A stretch of DNA of 64,000 nucleotides from Burkholderiales bacterium (GTDB taxonomy: Bacteria; Pseudomonadota; Gammaproteobacteria; Burkholderiales; Burkholderiaceae_C): assembly GCA_016185015.1 (NCBI GenBank), contig JACPOI010000057.1, forward strand, positions 1 to 64,000, in the 5' to 3' direction. Numbering within the stretch: position 1 is the stretch's first letter; every line of letters begins with the position of its first letter. The notes beneath the pieces were generated by a model that saw only the letters and a program-made list of their open reading frames with translations, made no database searches and had not been told where the DNA came from. Shown one piece after another: positions 1-9,109 of the stretch. The position numbers were made by a program, and so were the translations under genes.

Positions 1-1
1 G

Positions 2-100
2 GACTTCGCCACGCAATGGATGTGGTCCTACAATCATGACCGCCCGAATATGGCCCTGGGCGGGTTCACCCCAAAGCAGCATCTGGCCATGGCTGCATAA
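2..100 (+). mobile_element. IS3-family transposase OrfB, C-terminal fragment
   Basis: The window opens inside a reading frame whose last 32 codons read as the end of an IS3-type DDE transposase (integrase core). The motif YNHDRPNMALGG followed by TP is the conserved tail of that family, around and beyond the catalytic Glu. Only the C-terminus is in the window, so the element's intactness, OrfA and left end cannot be judged. The right end probably lies about 20-40 bp downstream, near a G-rich tract at 129-141, but no terminal inverted repeat can be paired here. The neighbouring short ORF on the opposite strand seems to be cut by it. Confidence 0.75.
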
Positions 101-136
101 CCGTTCTACTTTTAGGACCGATGGAAATCGGGGGGA

Positions 137-250
137 TTACCCACCCAAGCGTATTACGCTTTCATAGAGTTCACCATCTAAAGACCCCCACGCCATGCGT
201 GATCGAAATTCGCGAAACTGAGCTTCGAGGTCAACATGTGGTTTAGCCAT
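137..250 (-). pseudogene. 37-codon ORF, probable gene remnant truncated by the IS
   Basis: A minus-strand ORF starts with ATG at 250 and begins MAKPHVDLEAQFREF. It keeps a protein-like amphipathic composition until it runs into the presumed IS end, where it stops at 137 after GVIRLGG-type sequence without a natural terminus. A weak purine-rich stretch (aaagaaaa) precedes the ATG. I do not recognise the family. The simplest reading is the 5' end of a small gene whose remainder was displaced by the insertion sequence. It could also be a random short ORF. Confidence 0.35.
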
Positions 251-369
251 TTTTCTTTGAAACTTGTTTTCTGATGCAGAAATGCCAGAACTCATCTGCT
301 TCATCAATCGGAAAAAGCCATGGGCGAGTGCATCAATATGCCAACAAGCATATGCTCAAACCATGCCGC

Positions 370-1074
370 TCAGCACTGAATTGGATTCCTGCAGAACTTC
401 TCCAGCTCCCGCACCGCCGCCTTGCCGGCCACCGCGTTCTTGGCCTTGGGCCCCACGTCCAGGCTCAGCTTGAACTCGTACTTGCGGAAGAAATCGTCGA
501 AAAGTTCACCGCCCAGCGTGGCATAGGCCGTGAGCGTGTCGGCCTTGGCATCGTGCTCCAGCAGCACGGCGCACAGCGGTTGTTCGGCCGGGCCGTTGAG
601 CACACGCGCGCCCTGGGCGGGGTCGTACTGGCTGTGTTCAGCGCAGCAGTGGATCAGGTTGTCGGCCACGCCCTTCTTGGCCTTGCTCTTGCGAAAGCTG
701 ATGAAGCTCACCTGCTGCGTGGGGTAGACCAGCTGGTGCGCGCAGATGGCGCTGAAGGCCACGAGGTTGCGTTGCGGCCCCACGCCACCGGGCCAGACGT
801 AACTCTCCTTGCTCCTGGTGCTCAGCGGCTGCGGCTGTGCGGGCTTGCCCAGATTGAGCAGGAAAACCGGTGTGGCCTCGAAGGGGTAGTGGAAGACGTA
901 GTTGGTCTGGGGCTTGAGCTGGCTGGCCTTGAAAGGGTCGCCGAACTCATCGGTGAGCAGCACGCGGGCGTACGCCTTGGGTTTGGCGTCGGCGCCGAAG
1001 GCCGGCAGGGCCACGGCCGCCGTGAGGCAGGCCACGCTGGTGGAACAGGTCTCGACGAACTGGCGACGGTCCAT
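370..1074 (-). CDS. Rieske [2Fe-2S] domain protein with N-terminal export signal
   Basis: This 234-residue protein starts MDRRQF, followed by a hydrophobic stretch ending near AFGADA, which looks like a Tat-type or Sec signal. The Rieske cluster ligands are visible as CAH (in CAHQL) and, about 40 residues later, CAEH (in HCCAEHSQYDP), fitting C-x-H...C-x-x-H. It is presumably a periplasmic or membrane-attached electron carrier. The electron partner is unknown because no cytochrome or oxidase gene is adjacent. GAGGAG lies just upstream of the ATG at 1074. The size and single Rieske domain resemble arsenite-oxidase or bc1-type small subunits, but the family assignment beyond Rieske is not secure. 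Confidence 0.8.
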   Translation of the reverse strand: MDRRQFVETCSTSVACLTAAVALPAFGADAKPKAYARVLLTDEFGDPFKASQLKPQTNYVFHYPFEATPVFLLNLGKPAQPQPLSTRSKESYVWPGGVGPQRNLVAFSAICAHQLVYPTQQVSFISFRKSKAKKGVADNLIHCCAEHSQYDPAQGARVLNGPAEQPLCAVLLEHDAKADTLTAYATLGGELFDDFFRKYEFKLSLDVGPKAKNAVAGKAAVRELEKFCRNPIQC

Positions 1075-1153
1075 GGGCGCTCCTCGGGCAGCGACCGGCG
1101 GGATGGCCGGATGCGGCCCAATTTATCTGGGGCCGCCTTCCCCTGTCAAGCGC

Positions 1154-2098
1154 TCAGGTACCCCGGCGCGCTTCGCGCCGTGCGATCCACAGCGTGGCGC
1201 CGGCGATGATGACGCCGCCGATCAGCGAGTGGCTGGTGGGCACGTCGGCAAACACCAACCAGCCCATCAGCGCGGCCCAGAGCAGGTCGAGGAACTTGAC
1301 GGACTGGGTGGCTGAGATGTCGGCCACGACGTAGGAGCGCATGAGCAGGTAGTGCGCGCCGCTGCCCAGCACACCGCAGAGCATGTAGCCCGCCCATTGC
1401 ACCGCCGAGACGGGCTGCCAGTTGAGCAGGGCCAGCGGCAGGCTCAGGACGGTGACGGTGATGGACTGCCAGAGCACGATGACCCCCGCCGACTCGTAGC
1501 GCGTGAGCGCCTTGCTGATCAGGAAGGACGCCGCGAACATGGGCGCCGAGGACAGCATGACCAGGTTCCACCAGCCGCCCTGCCCGCTCAGGTTGGGCCC
1601 CACGACGATGAGCACCCCCGCAAAGCCGATGCCCGCCGCCAGCCAGCGCTCCCAGTGCATGGGCTCGCGCAGGAAGAGCCAGGCACCGAGCATGATGAAG
1701 ATGGGGGTGGTGAAGCCCATGGCCGTGGTGTCGGACAGGGAGATGTGCGGGATGGCCGAGAACCAGATGCCCAGGCCCGTGGCGTGAACGAACCCGCGCA
1801 CGAACTGCCCGCGGATGTTCTGGGGCATCCAGGCCGCCATGCCGCTGCGCAGCACCAGGGGCAGCAGCACGATGACCCCGCAGAGGTAACGCAGGAACTG
1901 CGACTGCAGCGGCGGGATCTGCGTGGTGAGGTAACGCGTCATGGTGTTGAGCAACACAAAGCACAGCCCGGCCGCCAAGGACCAGAGCAGGCCCTGCACC
2001 GTCGGGTCCAGCCGGCCCGCGCGGTGCCGCGTCAGGTCCATGCGCCGCCGCCAGGGGCTGCGATGTGCTTTGAGTTTGTGTTGTCCCTTGACGCGCAT
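1154..2098 (-). CDS. DMT-superfamily transporter (two EamA domains)
   Basis: The 314-residue integral membrane protein shows about ten hydrophobic segments arranged as two homologous EamA repeats. The first begins near residue 35 (VQGLLWSLAAGLCFVLLN) and the second near residue 180. Members of this drug/metabolite transporter superfamily usually export amino acids or small metabolites across the inner membrane; the substrate cannot be told from sequence. A GTG at 2101 precedes the chosen ATG at 2098, and an internal ATG at 2041 is a third option. A TAAACT-like -10 only a few bases before the start hints at a short or absent leader. Confidence 0.85.
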   Translation of the reverse strand: MRVKGQHKLKAHRSPWRRRMDLTRHRAGRLDPTVQGLLWSLAAGLCFVLLNTMTRYLTTQIPPLQSQFLRYLCGVIVLLPLVLRSGMAAWMPQNIRGQFVRGFVHATGLGIWFSAIPHISLSDTTAMGFTTPIFIMLGAWLFLREPMHWERWLAAGIGFAGVLIVVGPNLSGQGGWWNLVMLSSAPMFAASFLISKALTRYESAGVIVLWQSITVTVLSLPLALLNWQPVSAVQWAGYMLCGVLGSGAHYLLMRSYVVADISATQSVKFLDLLWAALMGWLVFADVPTSHSLIGGVIIAGATLWIARREARRGT

Positions 2099-2270
2099 CA
2101 CCTGAGTTTAGTAGGAATGCTTAGCAATTGCGGTCGCGTAAGGGACGAGGCTCGACTGTTGATCTGCTGCCAGGCTGTCGCCCGGCCTCGGCCTGACGGC
2201 CGACCCAGCTCTTGTAGTTCCGGCATCACATGGCCTTCGGCCATATGAGCCTGCACTGCAAAGCCTCGCA

Positions 2271-5200
2271 TCAGCTGTTCAGCTGCTGCCAGGCTTTGTC
2301 AAGTCGCTTCACGCTGACTGGTTGCGGCGTACGCAACTCCTGCGCAAAGAAACTCACGCGCAGCTCTTCCAGCAGCCAGCGGAATTCCTGCAGGCGGTCG
2401 TCCATCACGCCCTTGCGTTCGGCCACCAGGCGCCAGTAGCGCTGTTCCTGCGGGCGCAGCTCGGCCAGGCGGGTGGCGTCGCGGGCCGGGTCGGCGCGGT
2501 ACTTGTCCAGGCGCAGGGTGATGGCCTTGAGGTAACGCGCAAAGTGCTGCAGCTGCGGCCAGGGTGTCTGGACGATGAAACGTTTGGGGCACAGGCGCTG
2601 CAGCTGCTGCGCGCAGTCGGCCGTCGCGTCCGGTGCGTTTTTCGTGTCCTTGATCTTGCGCGCGGCGGCGGCGTATTCGATGAGGATGACACCGGCCAGG
2701 CGCGCCACCTCGTTGGCGATCAGGGTCAGGCGGCCCCGGCCCTCCTCCAGCCGTTTCTTGAAATCGAATTCGTCGGCCGGCAGCGGGTCCAGCAGAAACG
2801 CGCGCTCCAGCGCCACGTCGATGATCTGGGCGCGCAGCTCTTCCATGGTGCCCAGCGGCATATAGGCCACGGCCATCTTCTGCAGATCGGGAATGTTCTT
2901 TTCCAGGTACTTGAGTGCGTCCTTGATCTGCAGGGCGAACAGGCGGCGCAGGCCGCCGCGGTGTTTGGCGGCTGCCACCTCGGGTTCGTCGAAGACCTCG
3001 ATGCCCACGGCCTCGCCCAGGTCGATCAGGGCCGGGAAGCCGATCAGCGTCTGCCCGCCCTTGCGGATCTCCATGAGCTCGGGCAGCTCGCCGAAGGTCC
3101 AGGCGGTGTAGCGTTGGTCCGCGGGTACCGTGGGCGCGGCGGGTTTGTTGCCCTTCTCACTGGCGGCGGTTTTGCCCGTTGCAGGCGCCGCCGAGGCACT
3201 GGCCGCCTCGGCCGGCGTCGGTTGCGCGGCCAGCTTGAGCCCGGCCAGGGCCTGGAAGGCGCCGCGTGCCTGCGCGCCGAGTTCGGCCTTGAGCGCACCC
3301 AGGTTGCGGCCCGTGCCCATCTGGCGGCCGTGCTCGTCCACCACACGGAAGTTCATGAAGAGGTGGGGGCTCAACATGTCGAGCTTGAAGTCGGCGCGCT
3401 TGACGTCCAGGCTGGTGATGTCGCGCACCTGCTTGAGCAGCGCGTCAGTCAAGCCGCCGCGGCCGAAAGCCTCTGGTGTGCCCATCGTTTCCGCAAGTTT
3501 GGCCGCCGATTCCGGCAGCGGCACGAAGCGGCTGCGCGGGCGCTGCGGCAGGCTCTTGAGCAGGGCCTGGATCTTGTCTTTCAACATTCCGGGCACCAGC
3601 CACTCGCAGCGATCTTCGTTGACCTGGTTCAAAACGAACAGGGGCACGCTGACGGTGAGGCCATCGCGTGGGTCACCGGGTTCGTGCAGGTAGCTGACGG
3701 CGCAATCGACGCCCCCTAAGCGCAGGGTCTTGGGGAAGGCGTTGGTGGTGATGCCCGCGGCCTCGTGGCGCATGAGCTCTTCGCGCGTGAGGCGCAGCAG
3801 CTCCGGGTTCTTCTTGCTCTCTTCGCGGTACCAGCGCTCGCACTCGTAGCCGCTGCAGATGTGGGCCGGCAGCTGCTGGTCGTAATAGGCGTAGATGAGC
3901 TCGTCGTCCACCAGCACGTCCTGCCGGCGTGATTTGTGCTCCAGCTCCTCGACCTGGCGGATCAGCTTTTCGTTGGCGGCGATGAAAGGCAGCTTGGTCT
4001 CCCACTCGCCACCCACGATGCCTTCACGGATGAAGATCTCGCGCGCAGCCTGCGGGTCCACCTTGCCGTAGTTCACGCGGCGCCCGCTGTAGACCACGAT
4101 ACCGTAGAGCGTGGCGCGCTCCAGGGCCACCACCTCGGCGGCCTTCTTTTCCCAATGCGGGTCCAGCAGCTGTTTCTTGAGCAGGTGGCCGGCCACCTGT
4201 TCGATCCAGCCGGGTTCGATATTGGCGATGCCGCGGCCGAACAGGCGCGTGGTCTCCACGAGTTCAGCCACCACGATCCAGCGGCCCGGCCGTTTGCTCA
4301 GGTGCGCGCCAGGGTGGCGGTGGAACTTGATGCCGCGCGCGCCCAGGTACTCACCGGCGCTGGCTTCTTCTTCGAGTTTGCAGCCCACGTTGCCCAGCAG
4401 GCCGGCCAGCATGGACAGGTGCAGCTGTTCGTAGCCGGCCGGTGCCGTGTTGATCTGCCACTTGTGCTCGGTCACCACGGTCAGCAGCTGGCTGTGGATG
4501 TCGCGCCATTCGCGCACGCGACGGATGTTGACGAAGTTCTGGCGCAGCAGTTGTTCGTACTGGCGGTTGCTGAGCTTGTGCTCTCCATGGCCACCGCGCG
4601 CGTCGTTGATCCACTTCCAGAGCTTGAGGTAACCCGTGAACTCGCTTTTCTCGTCGTCGAACTTGGCGTGGGCCTGGTCGGCCTGGGTCTGCATCTCCAT
4701 GGGGCGGTCGCGCACGTCCTGCACGGAAAGCGCCGAGGCGATGATGAGCACCTCTTCCAGCGCACCGCGGGCCTTGGCCTCCAGGATCATGCGGCCCACG
4801 CGCGGGTCCAGCGGCAGCTTGGCCAGTTCGCGCCCCATGGGCGTGAGCTCGTTGGCCTCGTCCACGGCGCCGAGTTCGGCCAGCAGCTGGTAGCCGTCGG
4901 CGATGGCGCGGCCCGAAGGCATTTCCAGGAAGGGGAAGTCTTCCACCACACCGAGGTGCAGGGACTTCATGCGCAGGATGACGCCGGCCAGGGAGGAACG
5001 CAGGATTTCGGGCGTCGTGAAACGCTCGCGCCCGGCAAAGTCTTTCTCGTCGTAGAGGCGGATGCAGATGCCGTTGGCTACGCGGCCGCAACGGCCGGCG
5101 CGCTGGTTGGCGGCGGCCTGGCTCACCGGCTCCACCATCAGCTGCTCCACCTTGCTACGAAAACTGTAGCGCTTGACGCGGGCCGTGCCGGCGTCGATCA

Positions 5201-6143
5201 CGTAGCGGATACCGGGAACGGTGAGCGAGGTTTCGGCCACGTTGGTGGCCAGCACGATGCGCCGGCCGCTGTGGCTGTCGAACACGCGGTCCTGCTCGGC
5301 CTGGCTCAGGCGGGCGAAGAGCGGCAGCACCTCGGCGTTGCGTGTGATGGCGTTGTGGCTGAGGTGCTTGCGCAGGTGGTCGGCGGCCTCGCGGATTTCG
5401 CGTTCGCCGGGCAGGAAGACCAGGATGTCGCCGGCCGCGTTGCCTTGCCAGAGTTCGTCCACGCCGTCGGCAATCGCGTCGTTCAGGTCGTACTCGCGGC
5501 TTTCCTCATAGGGCCGCCAGCGCTGCTCGACCGGAAAGGTGCGGCCCGAGACCATGATGACCGGCGCCGGGCCCTTGCTGCTGGCAAAGTGCCGGGCAAA
5601 ACGGTCGGCATCGATGGTGGCCGAGGTGACGACGATCTTGAGGTCCGGGCGGCGCGGCAGGATCTGGCGCAGGTAACCGAGCAGGAAGTCAATGTTGAGG
5701 CTGCGTTCGTGCGCCTCGTCGATGATGATGGTGTCGTAGGCCTGCAGCAGCGGATCGGTCTGCGTTTCAGCCAGCAGGATGCCGTCCGTCATGAGCTTGA
5801 CGGAAGCGTCCTTGGACAGGCGGTCCTGGAAGCGCACCTTGTAGCCCACCACCTCGCCCAGCGGGGTGTGCAGCTCCTCGGCAATGCGCTTGGCCACCGA
5901 ACTGGCGGCGATACGGCGCGGCTGGGTGTGGCCGATCAGGCGGGCGCGCTGGCCGGCCGGGTAATTGAGCTTGCCGCGCCCCATGGCCAGGGCGATCTTG
6001 GGCAGCTGGGTGGTCTTGCCCGAGCCGGTCTCGCCACAGACGATGATGACCTGGTGCGTTTGCAGGGCGGCCGCGATTTCGTCGCGTTTGGCCGACACCG
6101 GCAGCGACTCGGGGAACTCGATTTTCAGGGGAGAGGAACTCAA
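2271..6143 (-). CDS. hrpA: ATP-dependent RNA helicase HrpA (DEAH box)
   Basis: The 1290-residue DEAH helicase has Walker A GETGSGKT at residues 37-44 and DEAH at 142-145. The helicase C, HA2, OB-fold and DUF3418 regions that typify bacterial HrpA follow. An Ala/Pro/Lys-rich low-complexity stretch interrupts the C-terminal part near residues 945-985. HrpA acts on RNA in the cytoplasm and is implicated in mRNA processing and rescue of stalled ribosomes in Escherichia coli. Only a TTG at 6143 is available after the upstream in-frame stop, unless a GTG at codon 16 is used; this makes the N-terminus shorter than E. coli HrpA. A GATAAT -10-like hexamer lies about 30 bp upstream, and the gene diverges from argA. 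Confidence 0.93.
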   Translation of the reverse strand: MSSSPLKIEFPESLPVSAKRDEIAAALQTHQVIIVCGETGSGKTTQLPKIALAMGRGKLNYPAGQRARLIGHTQPRRIAASSVAKRIAEELHTPLGEVVGYKVRFQDRLSKDASVKLMTDGILLAETQTDPLLQAYDTIIIDEAHERSLNIDFLLGYLRQILPRRPDLKIVVTSATIDADRFARHFASSKGPAPVIMVSGRTFPVEQRWRPYEESREYDLNDAIADGVDELWQGNAAGDILVFLPGEREIREAADHLRKHLSHNAITRNAEVLPLFARLSQAEQDRVFDSHSGRRIVLATNVAETSLTVPGIRYVIDAGTARVKRYSFRSKVEQLMVEPVSQAAANQRAGRCGRVANGICIRLYDEKDFAGRERFTTPEILRSSLAGVILRMKSLHLGVVEDFPFLEMPSGRAIADGYQLLAELGAVDEANELTPMGRELAKLPLDPRVGRMILEAKARGALEEVLIIASALSVQDVRDRPMEMQTQADQAHAKFDDEKSEFTGYLKLWKWINDARGGHGEHKLSNRQYEQLLRQNFVNIRRVREWRDIHSQLLTVVTEHKWQINTAPAGYEQLHLSMLAGLLGNVGCKLEEEASAGEYLGARGIKFHRHPGAHLSKRPGRWIVVAELVETTRLFGRGIANIEPGWIEQVAGHLLKKQLLDPHWEKKAAEVVALERATLYGIVVYSGRRVNYGKVDPQAAREIFIREGIVGGEWETKLPFIAANEKLIRQVEELEHKSRRQDVLVDDELIYAYYDQQLPAHICSGYECERWYREESKKNPELLRLTREELMRHEAAGITTNAFPKTLRLGGVDCAVSYLHEPGDPRDGLTVSVPLFVLNQVNEDRCEWLVPGMLKDKIQALLKSLPQRPRSRFVPLPESAAKLAETMGTPEAFGRGGLTDALLKQVRDITSLDVKRADFKLDMLSPHLFMNFRVVDEHGRQMGTGRNLGALKAELGAQARGAFQALAGLKLAAQPTPAEAASASAAPATGKTAASEKGNKPAAPTVPADQRYTAWTFGELPELMEIRKGGQTLIGFPALIDLGEAVGIEVFDEPEVAAAKHRGGLRRLFALQIKDALKYLEKNIPDLQKMAVAYMPLGTMEELRAQIIDVALERAFLLDPLPADEFDFKKRLEEGRGRLTLIANEVARLAGVILIEYAAAARKIKDTKNAPDATADCAQQLQRLCPKRFIVQTPWPQLQHFARYLKAITLRLDKYRADPARDATRLAELRPQEQRYWRLVAERKGVMDDRLQEFRWLLEELRVSFFAQELRTPQPVSVKRLDKAWQQLNS

Positions 6144-6207
6144 GGGGCAACTTCAGGGAGAATCAGCAATTATCCCTGCCATTACACCCTCGCCCGCCCT
6201 ACCCAGC

Positions 6208-7554
6208 ATGTCCGCCGTCTTCAACTTCACCTTCGTGCCCTGGTTCCGCTCGGTGGCGCCCTACATCCACATGCACCGCGGCAAGACCTTTGTGGTGGGC
6301 ATCTGTGGTGAGGCCATCGCCGCCGGCAAGCTGCAGCACCTGGCGCAGGACCTGGCGCTGATCCAGAGCATGGGGGTGCGGATCGTGCTGGTGCACGGTT
6401 TCCGCCCGCAGGTGAACGAGCAGCTCAAGGCCAAGGGCCACACCGCCAAGTATTCGCACGGCATGCGCATCACCGACGAGGTGGCGCTGGACTGCGCGCA
6501 GGAGGCCGCGGGCCAGCTGCGCTACGAGATCGAGGCCGCCTTCAGCCAGGGCCTGCCCAACACGCCCATGGCCGGCGCCACGGTGCGCGTGCTCTCGGGC
6601 AACTTCATCACGGCGCGCCCGGTGGGCATCGTCGACGGGGTGGACTTCCAGCATTCGGGCCTGGTGCGCAAGGTGGACGTGGCCGGCATCAACCGCACGC
6701 TGGACATGGGCGCCATGGTGCTGCTCTCCCCCTTCGGCTTCTCGCCCACGGGCGAGGCCTTCAACCTGACCATGGAAGAGGTGGCCACCAGCGTGGCCAT
6801 GGCCCTGCACGCCGACAAGCTAATCTTCGTGGGCGAGGTGCCGGGTATCCGCATGGACCCGAGCCAGCCCGAAAGCGACGACAACCCCATCGACACCGAG
6901 CTGCCGCTGGCCGCGGCCGAAAAGCTGCTGGCCGCCCTGCCCGGCGCCACCCTGCCCACCGACACCGCCTTCTACCTGCAGCACTGCGTGAAGGCCTGCA
7001 AGGGCGGCGTGGAACGCAGCCACATCATCCCCTTCGCGGTGGACGGCGCGCTGCTGCTGGAGGTGTATGTGCACGACGGCATCGGCACCATGGTGGTGGA
7101 CGAGAAACTGGAAGAGCTGCGCGAAGCCACCGCCGACGACGTGGGCGGCATCCTGCAGCTGATCGAGCCGTTCGAGAAGGACGGCACCCTGGTCAAGCGC
7201 GACCGCACCGAGATCGAACGCGACATCGGCAACTACACCATCGTCGAACACGACGGCGTGATCTTCGCCTGCGCCGCGCTCTACCCCTACCCGGAAGCCA
7301 AGACCGCCGAAATGGCCGCGCTGACCGTCTCGCCCGAATCCCAGGGCCAGGGCGACGGCGAGAAGGTGCTCAAACGCATCGAGCAGCGCGCCAAGGCCAT
7401 GGGCCTGGACAGCATCTTCGTGCTGACCACGCGCACCATGCACTGGTTCATCAAGCGCGGCTTCCAGAACGTGGACCCGGACTGGCTGCCCGAGGCGCGC
7501 AAGCGCAAGTACAACTGGGACCGCAAGTCCCAGGTGCTGGTCAAGAAGCTCTGA
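6208..7554 (+). CDS. argA: N-acetylglutamate synthase (amino-acid kinase plus GNAT domain)
   Basis: ArgA makes N-acetylglutamate from acetyl-CoA and glutamate, the first step of arginine synthesis. The 448-residue product has an N-terminal amino-acid-kinase-like regulatory domain (residues about 20-290, with the VLVHGFRPQVNEQL region) and a C-terminal GNAT acetyltransferase domain (about 300-440). This is the classic long ArgA, normally feedback-inhibited by arginine. The ATG at 6208 is chosen because the preceding in-frame sequence is antisense to hrpA. No clear Shine-Dalgarno is seen. It diverges from hrpA across 64 bp and converges on the acetyltransferase gene with a 10 bp gap. Confidence 0.95.
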   Translation: MSAVFNFTFVPWFRSVAPYIHMHRGKTFVVGICGEAIAAGKLQHLAQDLALIQSMGVRIVLVHGFRPQVNEQLKAKGHTAKYSHGMRITDEVALDCAQEAAGQLRYEIEAAFSQGLPNTPMAGATVRVLSGNFITARPVGIVDGVDFQHSGLVRKVDVAGINRTLDMGAMVLLSPFGFSPTGEAFNLTMEEVATSVAMALHADKLIFVGEVPGIRMDPSQPESDDNPIDTELPLAAAEKLLAALPGATLPTDTAFYLQHCVKACKGGVERSHIIPFAVDGALLLEVYVHDGIGTMVVDEKLEELREATADDVGGILQLIEPFEKDGTLVKRDRTEIERDIGNYTIVEHDGVIFACAALYPYPEAKTAEMAALTVSPESQGQGDGEKVLKRIEQRAKAMGLDSIFVLTTRTMHWFIKRGFQNVDPDWLPEARKRKYNWDRKSQVLVKKL

Positions 7555-7564
7555 GCCTGAGGGT

Positions 7565-8056
7565 TCAGGGCAGCAGGCGCTCGAAGCGCTGCTCCATCAC
7601 CTCGCTGCCCCACTGCCGCCCCGGCTGCTCGTGCACCAGGCGAAAGCCCTGTTTCTCGTAGAGATGGCGCGCGGCCTGCAGGCCGGCGAAAGTCCAGAGG
7701 CTGGTCTTGGGGTACTGGCGTTTATCGCAAAACGCCAGCGCGCTGGCCAGCAGGCGCGAGCCTATGCCTGAACCGCGCAGCCGGTCCGAGGTGATGAACC
7801 AGCGCAGATGGGCCCCTTCGGTCTGGGCGTGCAGGCCGTCGATGGCAATGGCGCCCTCGATCTGGCCCTCCACCAGCGCCAGCCACAGGCCGTCGCGTTG
7901 TTCCTCATACCGTTCGCAGAAGGCCGCCAACTCGCGCGCGACCCGGCTTTCGAAGTAGACGCCGAAACCCGACTGCAGGGCGTAGTAATCCGCATGTAGC
8001 GCGGTGATGCGGCCGATGCAGCCCGGCAGATAACCCCGGTGGATGGAACTGTCCAC
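7565..8056 (-). CDS. GNAT-family N-acetyltransferase
   Basis: The 163-residue protein carries the GNAT acetyl-CoA-binding motif A, RGSGIGSRLL, near residues 93-102, and the usual C-terminal HLYEKQGFRLV strand-helix that closes these domains. The substrate cannot be inferred. The start is a GTG at 8056 with GAGGG about 8 nt upstream. It lies 14 nt downstream of the DapA-family gene on the same strand, so the two are probably co-transcribed. It ends tail-to-tail with argA. Confidence 0.85.
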   Translation of the reverse strand: MDSSIHRGYLPGCIGRITALHADYYALQSGFGVYFESRVARELAAFCERYEEQRDGLWLALVEGQIEGAIAIDGLHAQTEGAHLRWFITSDRLRGSGIGSRLLASALAFCDKRQYPKTSLWTFAGLQAARHLYEKQGFRLVHEQPGRQWGSEVMEQRFERLLP

Positions 8057-8070
8057 GGGTCGGCCCTCGC

Positions 8071-9009
8071 TCAGCCCAGTTCGGCCAGGCGCTTGTCCTG
8101 CCGCGCCGTCAGGCGGGCGATGTCGGCGATGTCCTGCGTCGAGAGCTTGGGGCCGGGCTTGCGCACGGCCTCACTGGCGATGACACCGCGTTTCATCAGG
8201 ATGTGCTTGCGCACGGCCAGGCCGATGTTGGCCTGCTGCTCGTAGCGTGCCAGTGGCAGGTAGGCGTCGAACAGGTCGTGCGCGCGCTCCACATTGCCGG
8301 CCGCGTGCGCGGCGCACACGTCCACCATCATCTCGGGGTAGGCAAAGCCGGTCATGGCGCCGTCGGCACCGCGCGTCAGTTCTTCTGGCAGGAAGAGGCC
8401 GCCGCCGTTGCCGGTGAGGATGGAGACGCGCTTCAACTCACCCTTGTCGCTGGCCGCGCGGATGGCCGAGAGCTTGGCCAGGCCGGGACTGTCCTCGTGC
8501 TTGAGCATCACGCAGCGAGGCGAGTTCTTGAGGATCTTGAGGATGACGCCGGTGGACATCAACACGCCGGTGGCCACCGGGTGGTCCTGCAGCACCCAGG
8601 GCACATCGGGACCCAGGGTCTCGTTGACCATGTCGAAATAGGCGGTGATCTGGTCGTCGGTGCGCACGGTGGACGGCGGCGCCACCATCACACCCGCCGC
8701 ACCCAGGGCCATCACGCTCTGGGTCAGCTCCTTCATGGGCGCGAAACCCGGCGACGACGCCCCCACCACCACCGGCACCCGGCCCTTCACCCGCGCCAGC
8801 ACCTGTTTGACGAAGGTACGCGACTCTTCCATGGTGAGCTTGGGCGCCTCGCCCATGATGCCCAGCACGGTGAGGCCGGTGACGCCTTTTTCGAGGCAGA
8901 AGTCCACCATGCGGTCGGTACTGGCCAGGTCCAGCGCGCCGCTGTCGGTGAAGGGGGTGACGGCGATCAGGTAAACGCCCTTGGCGCTGGTGTCGAGTGT
9001 GTTGCTCAT
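8071..9009 (-). CDS. DapA-family (dihydrodipicolinate synthase-like) lyase/aldolase
   Basis: The 312-residue TIM-barrel protein has the Schiff-base lysine at K170 (in VMLKHEDSPG) and the overall DapA/N-acetylneuraminate lyase layout. Two catalytic signatures of true DapA are changed. The GTTGE motif reads GIMGE (residues 50-54), and the YNxPxRTG tyrosine position is Q141 in QDHPVATG. It is therefore unlikely to be the lysine-pathway enzyme and more likely acts on another 2-keto acid; the substrate is unknown. ATG at 9009 is preferred over ATG at 9024 because GGAG lies 9 nt before it. It is followed closely by the GNAT gene. Confidence 0.85.
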   Translation of the reverse strand: MSNTLDTSAKGVYLIAVTPFTDSGALDLASTDRMVDFCLEKGVTGLTVLGIMGEAPKLTMEESRTFVKQVLARVKGRVPVVVGASSPGFAPMKELTQSVMALGAAGVMVAPPSTVRTDDQITAYFDMVNETLGPDVPWVLQDHPVATGVLMSTGVILKILKNSPRCVMLKHEDSPGLAKLSAIRAASDKGELKRVSILTGNGGGLFLPEELTRGADGAMTGFAYPEMMVDVCAAHAAGNVERAHDLFDAYLPLARYEQQANIGLAVRKHILMKRGVIASEAVRKPGPKLSTQDIADIARLTARQDKRLAELG

Positions 9010-9070
9010 ATGCTGCGGCTCCATGTCTTATCGGACATGAGCATAGCGGCAGATCAGGCCGCCCCATGCA

Positions 9071-9097
9071 AAACGGCACCCGAAGGTGCCGTTTTTT
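9071..9097 (-). terminator. Intrinsic terminator after the chemoreceptor gene
   Basis: A 10-bp stem (9071-9080 with 9085-9094) closes on a tetraloop that reads TTCG on the minus strand and is followed there by a short T run. It sits 16 bp beyond the chemoreceptor stop. Read on the plus strand the T run is longer, so it may act in both directions. Confidence 0.8.
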
Positions 9098-9109
9098 ACG
9101 CCGCAGAAC

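Noticed and set aside
137-250. Toxin-antitoxin or antirepressor small gene
   Set aside because: Only a short fragment remains and no family motif is visible, so a functional claim would be unsupported.
3936-6207. Long plus-strand open frame opposite hrpA, running toward argA
   Set aside because: It is antisense to the helicase core, whose motifs are unambiguous.
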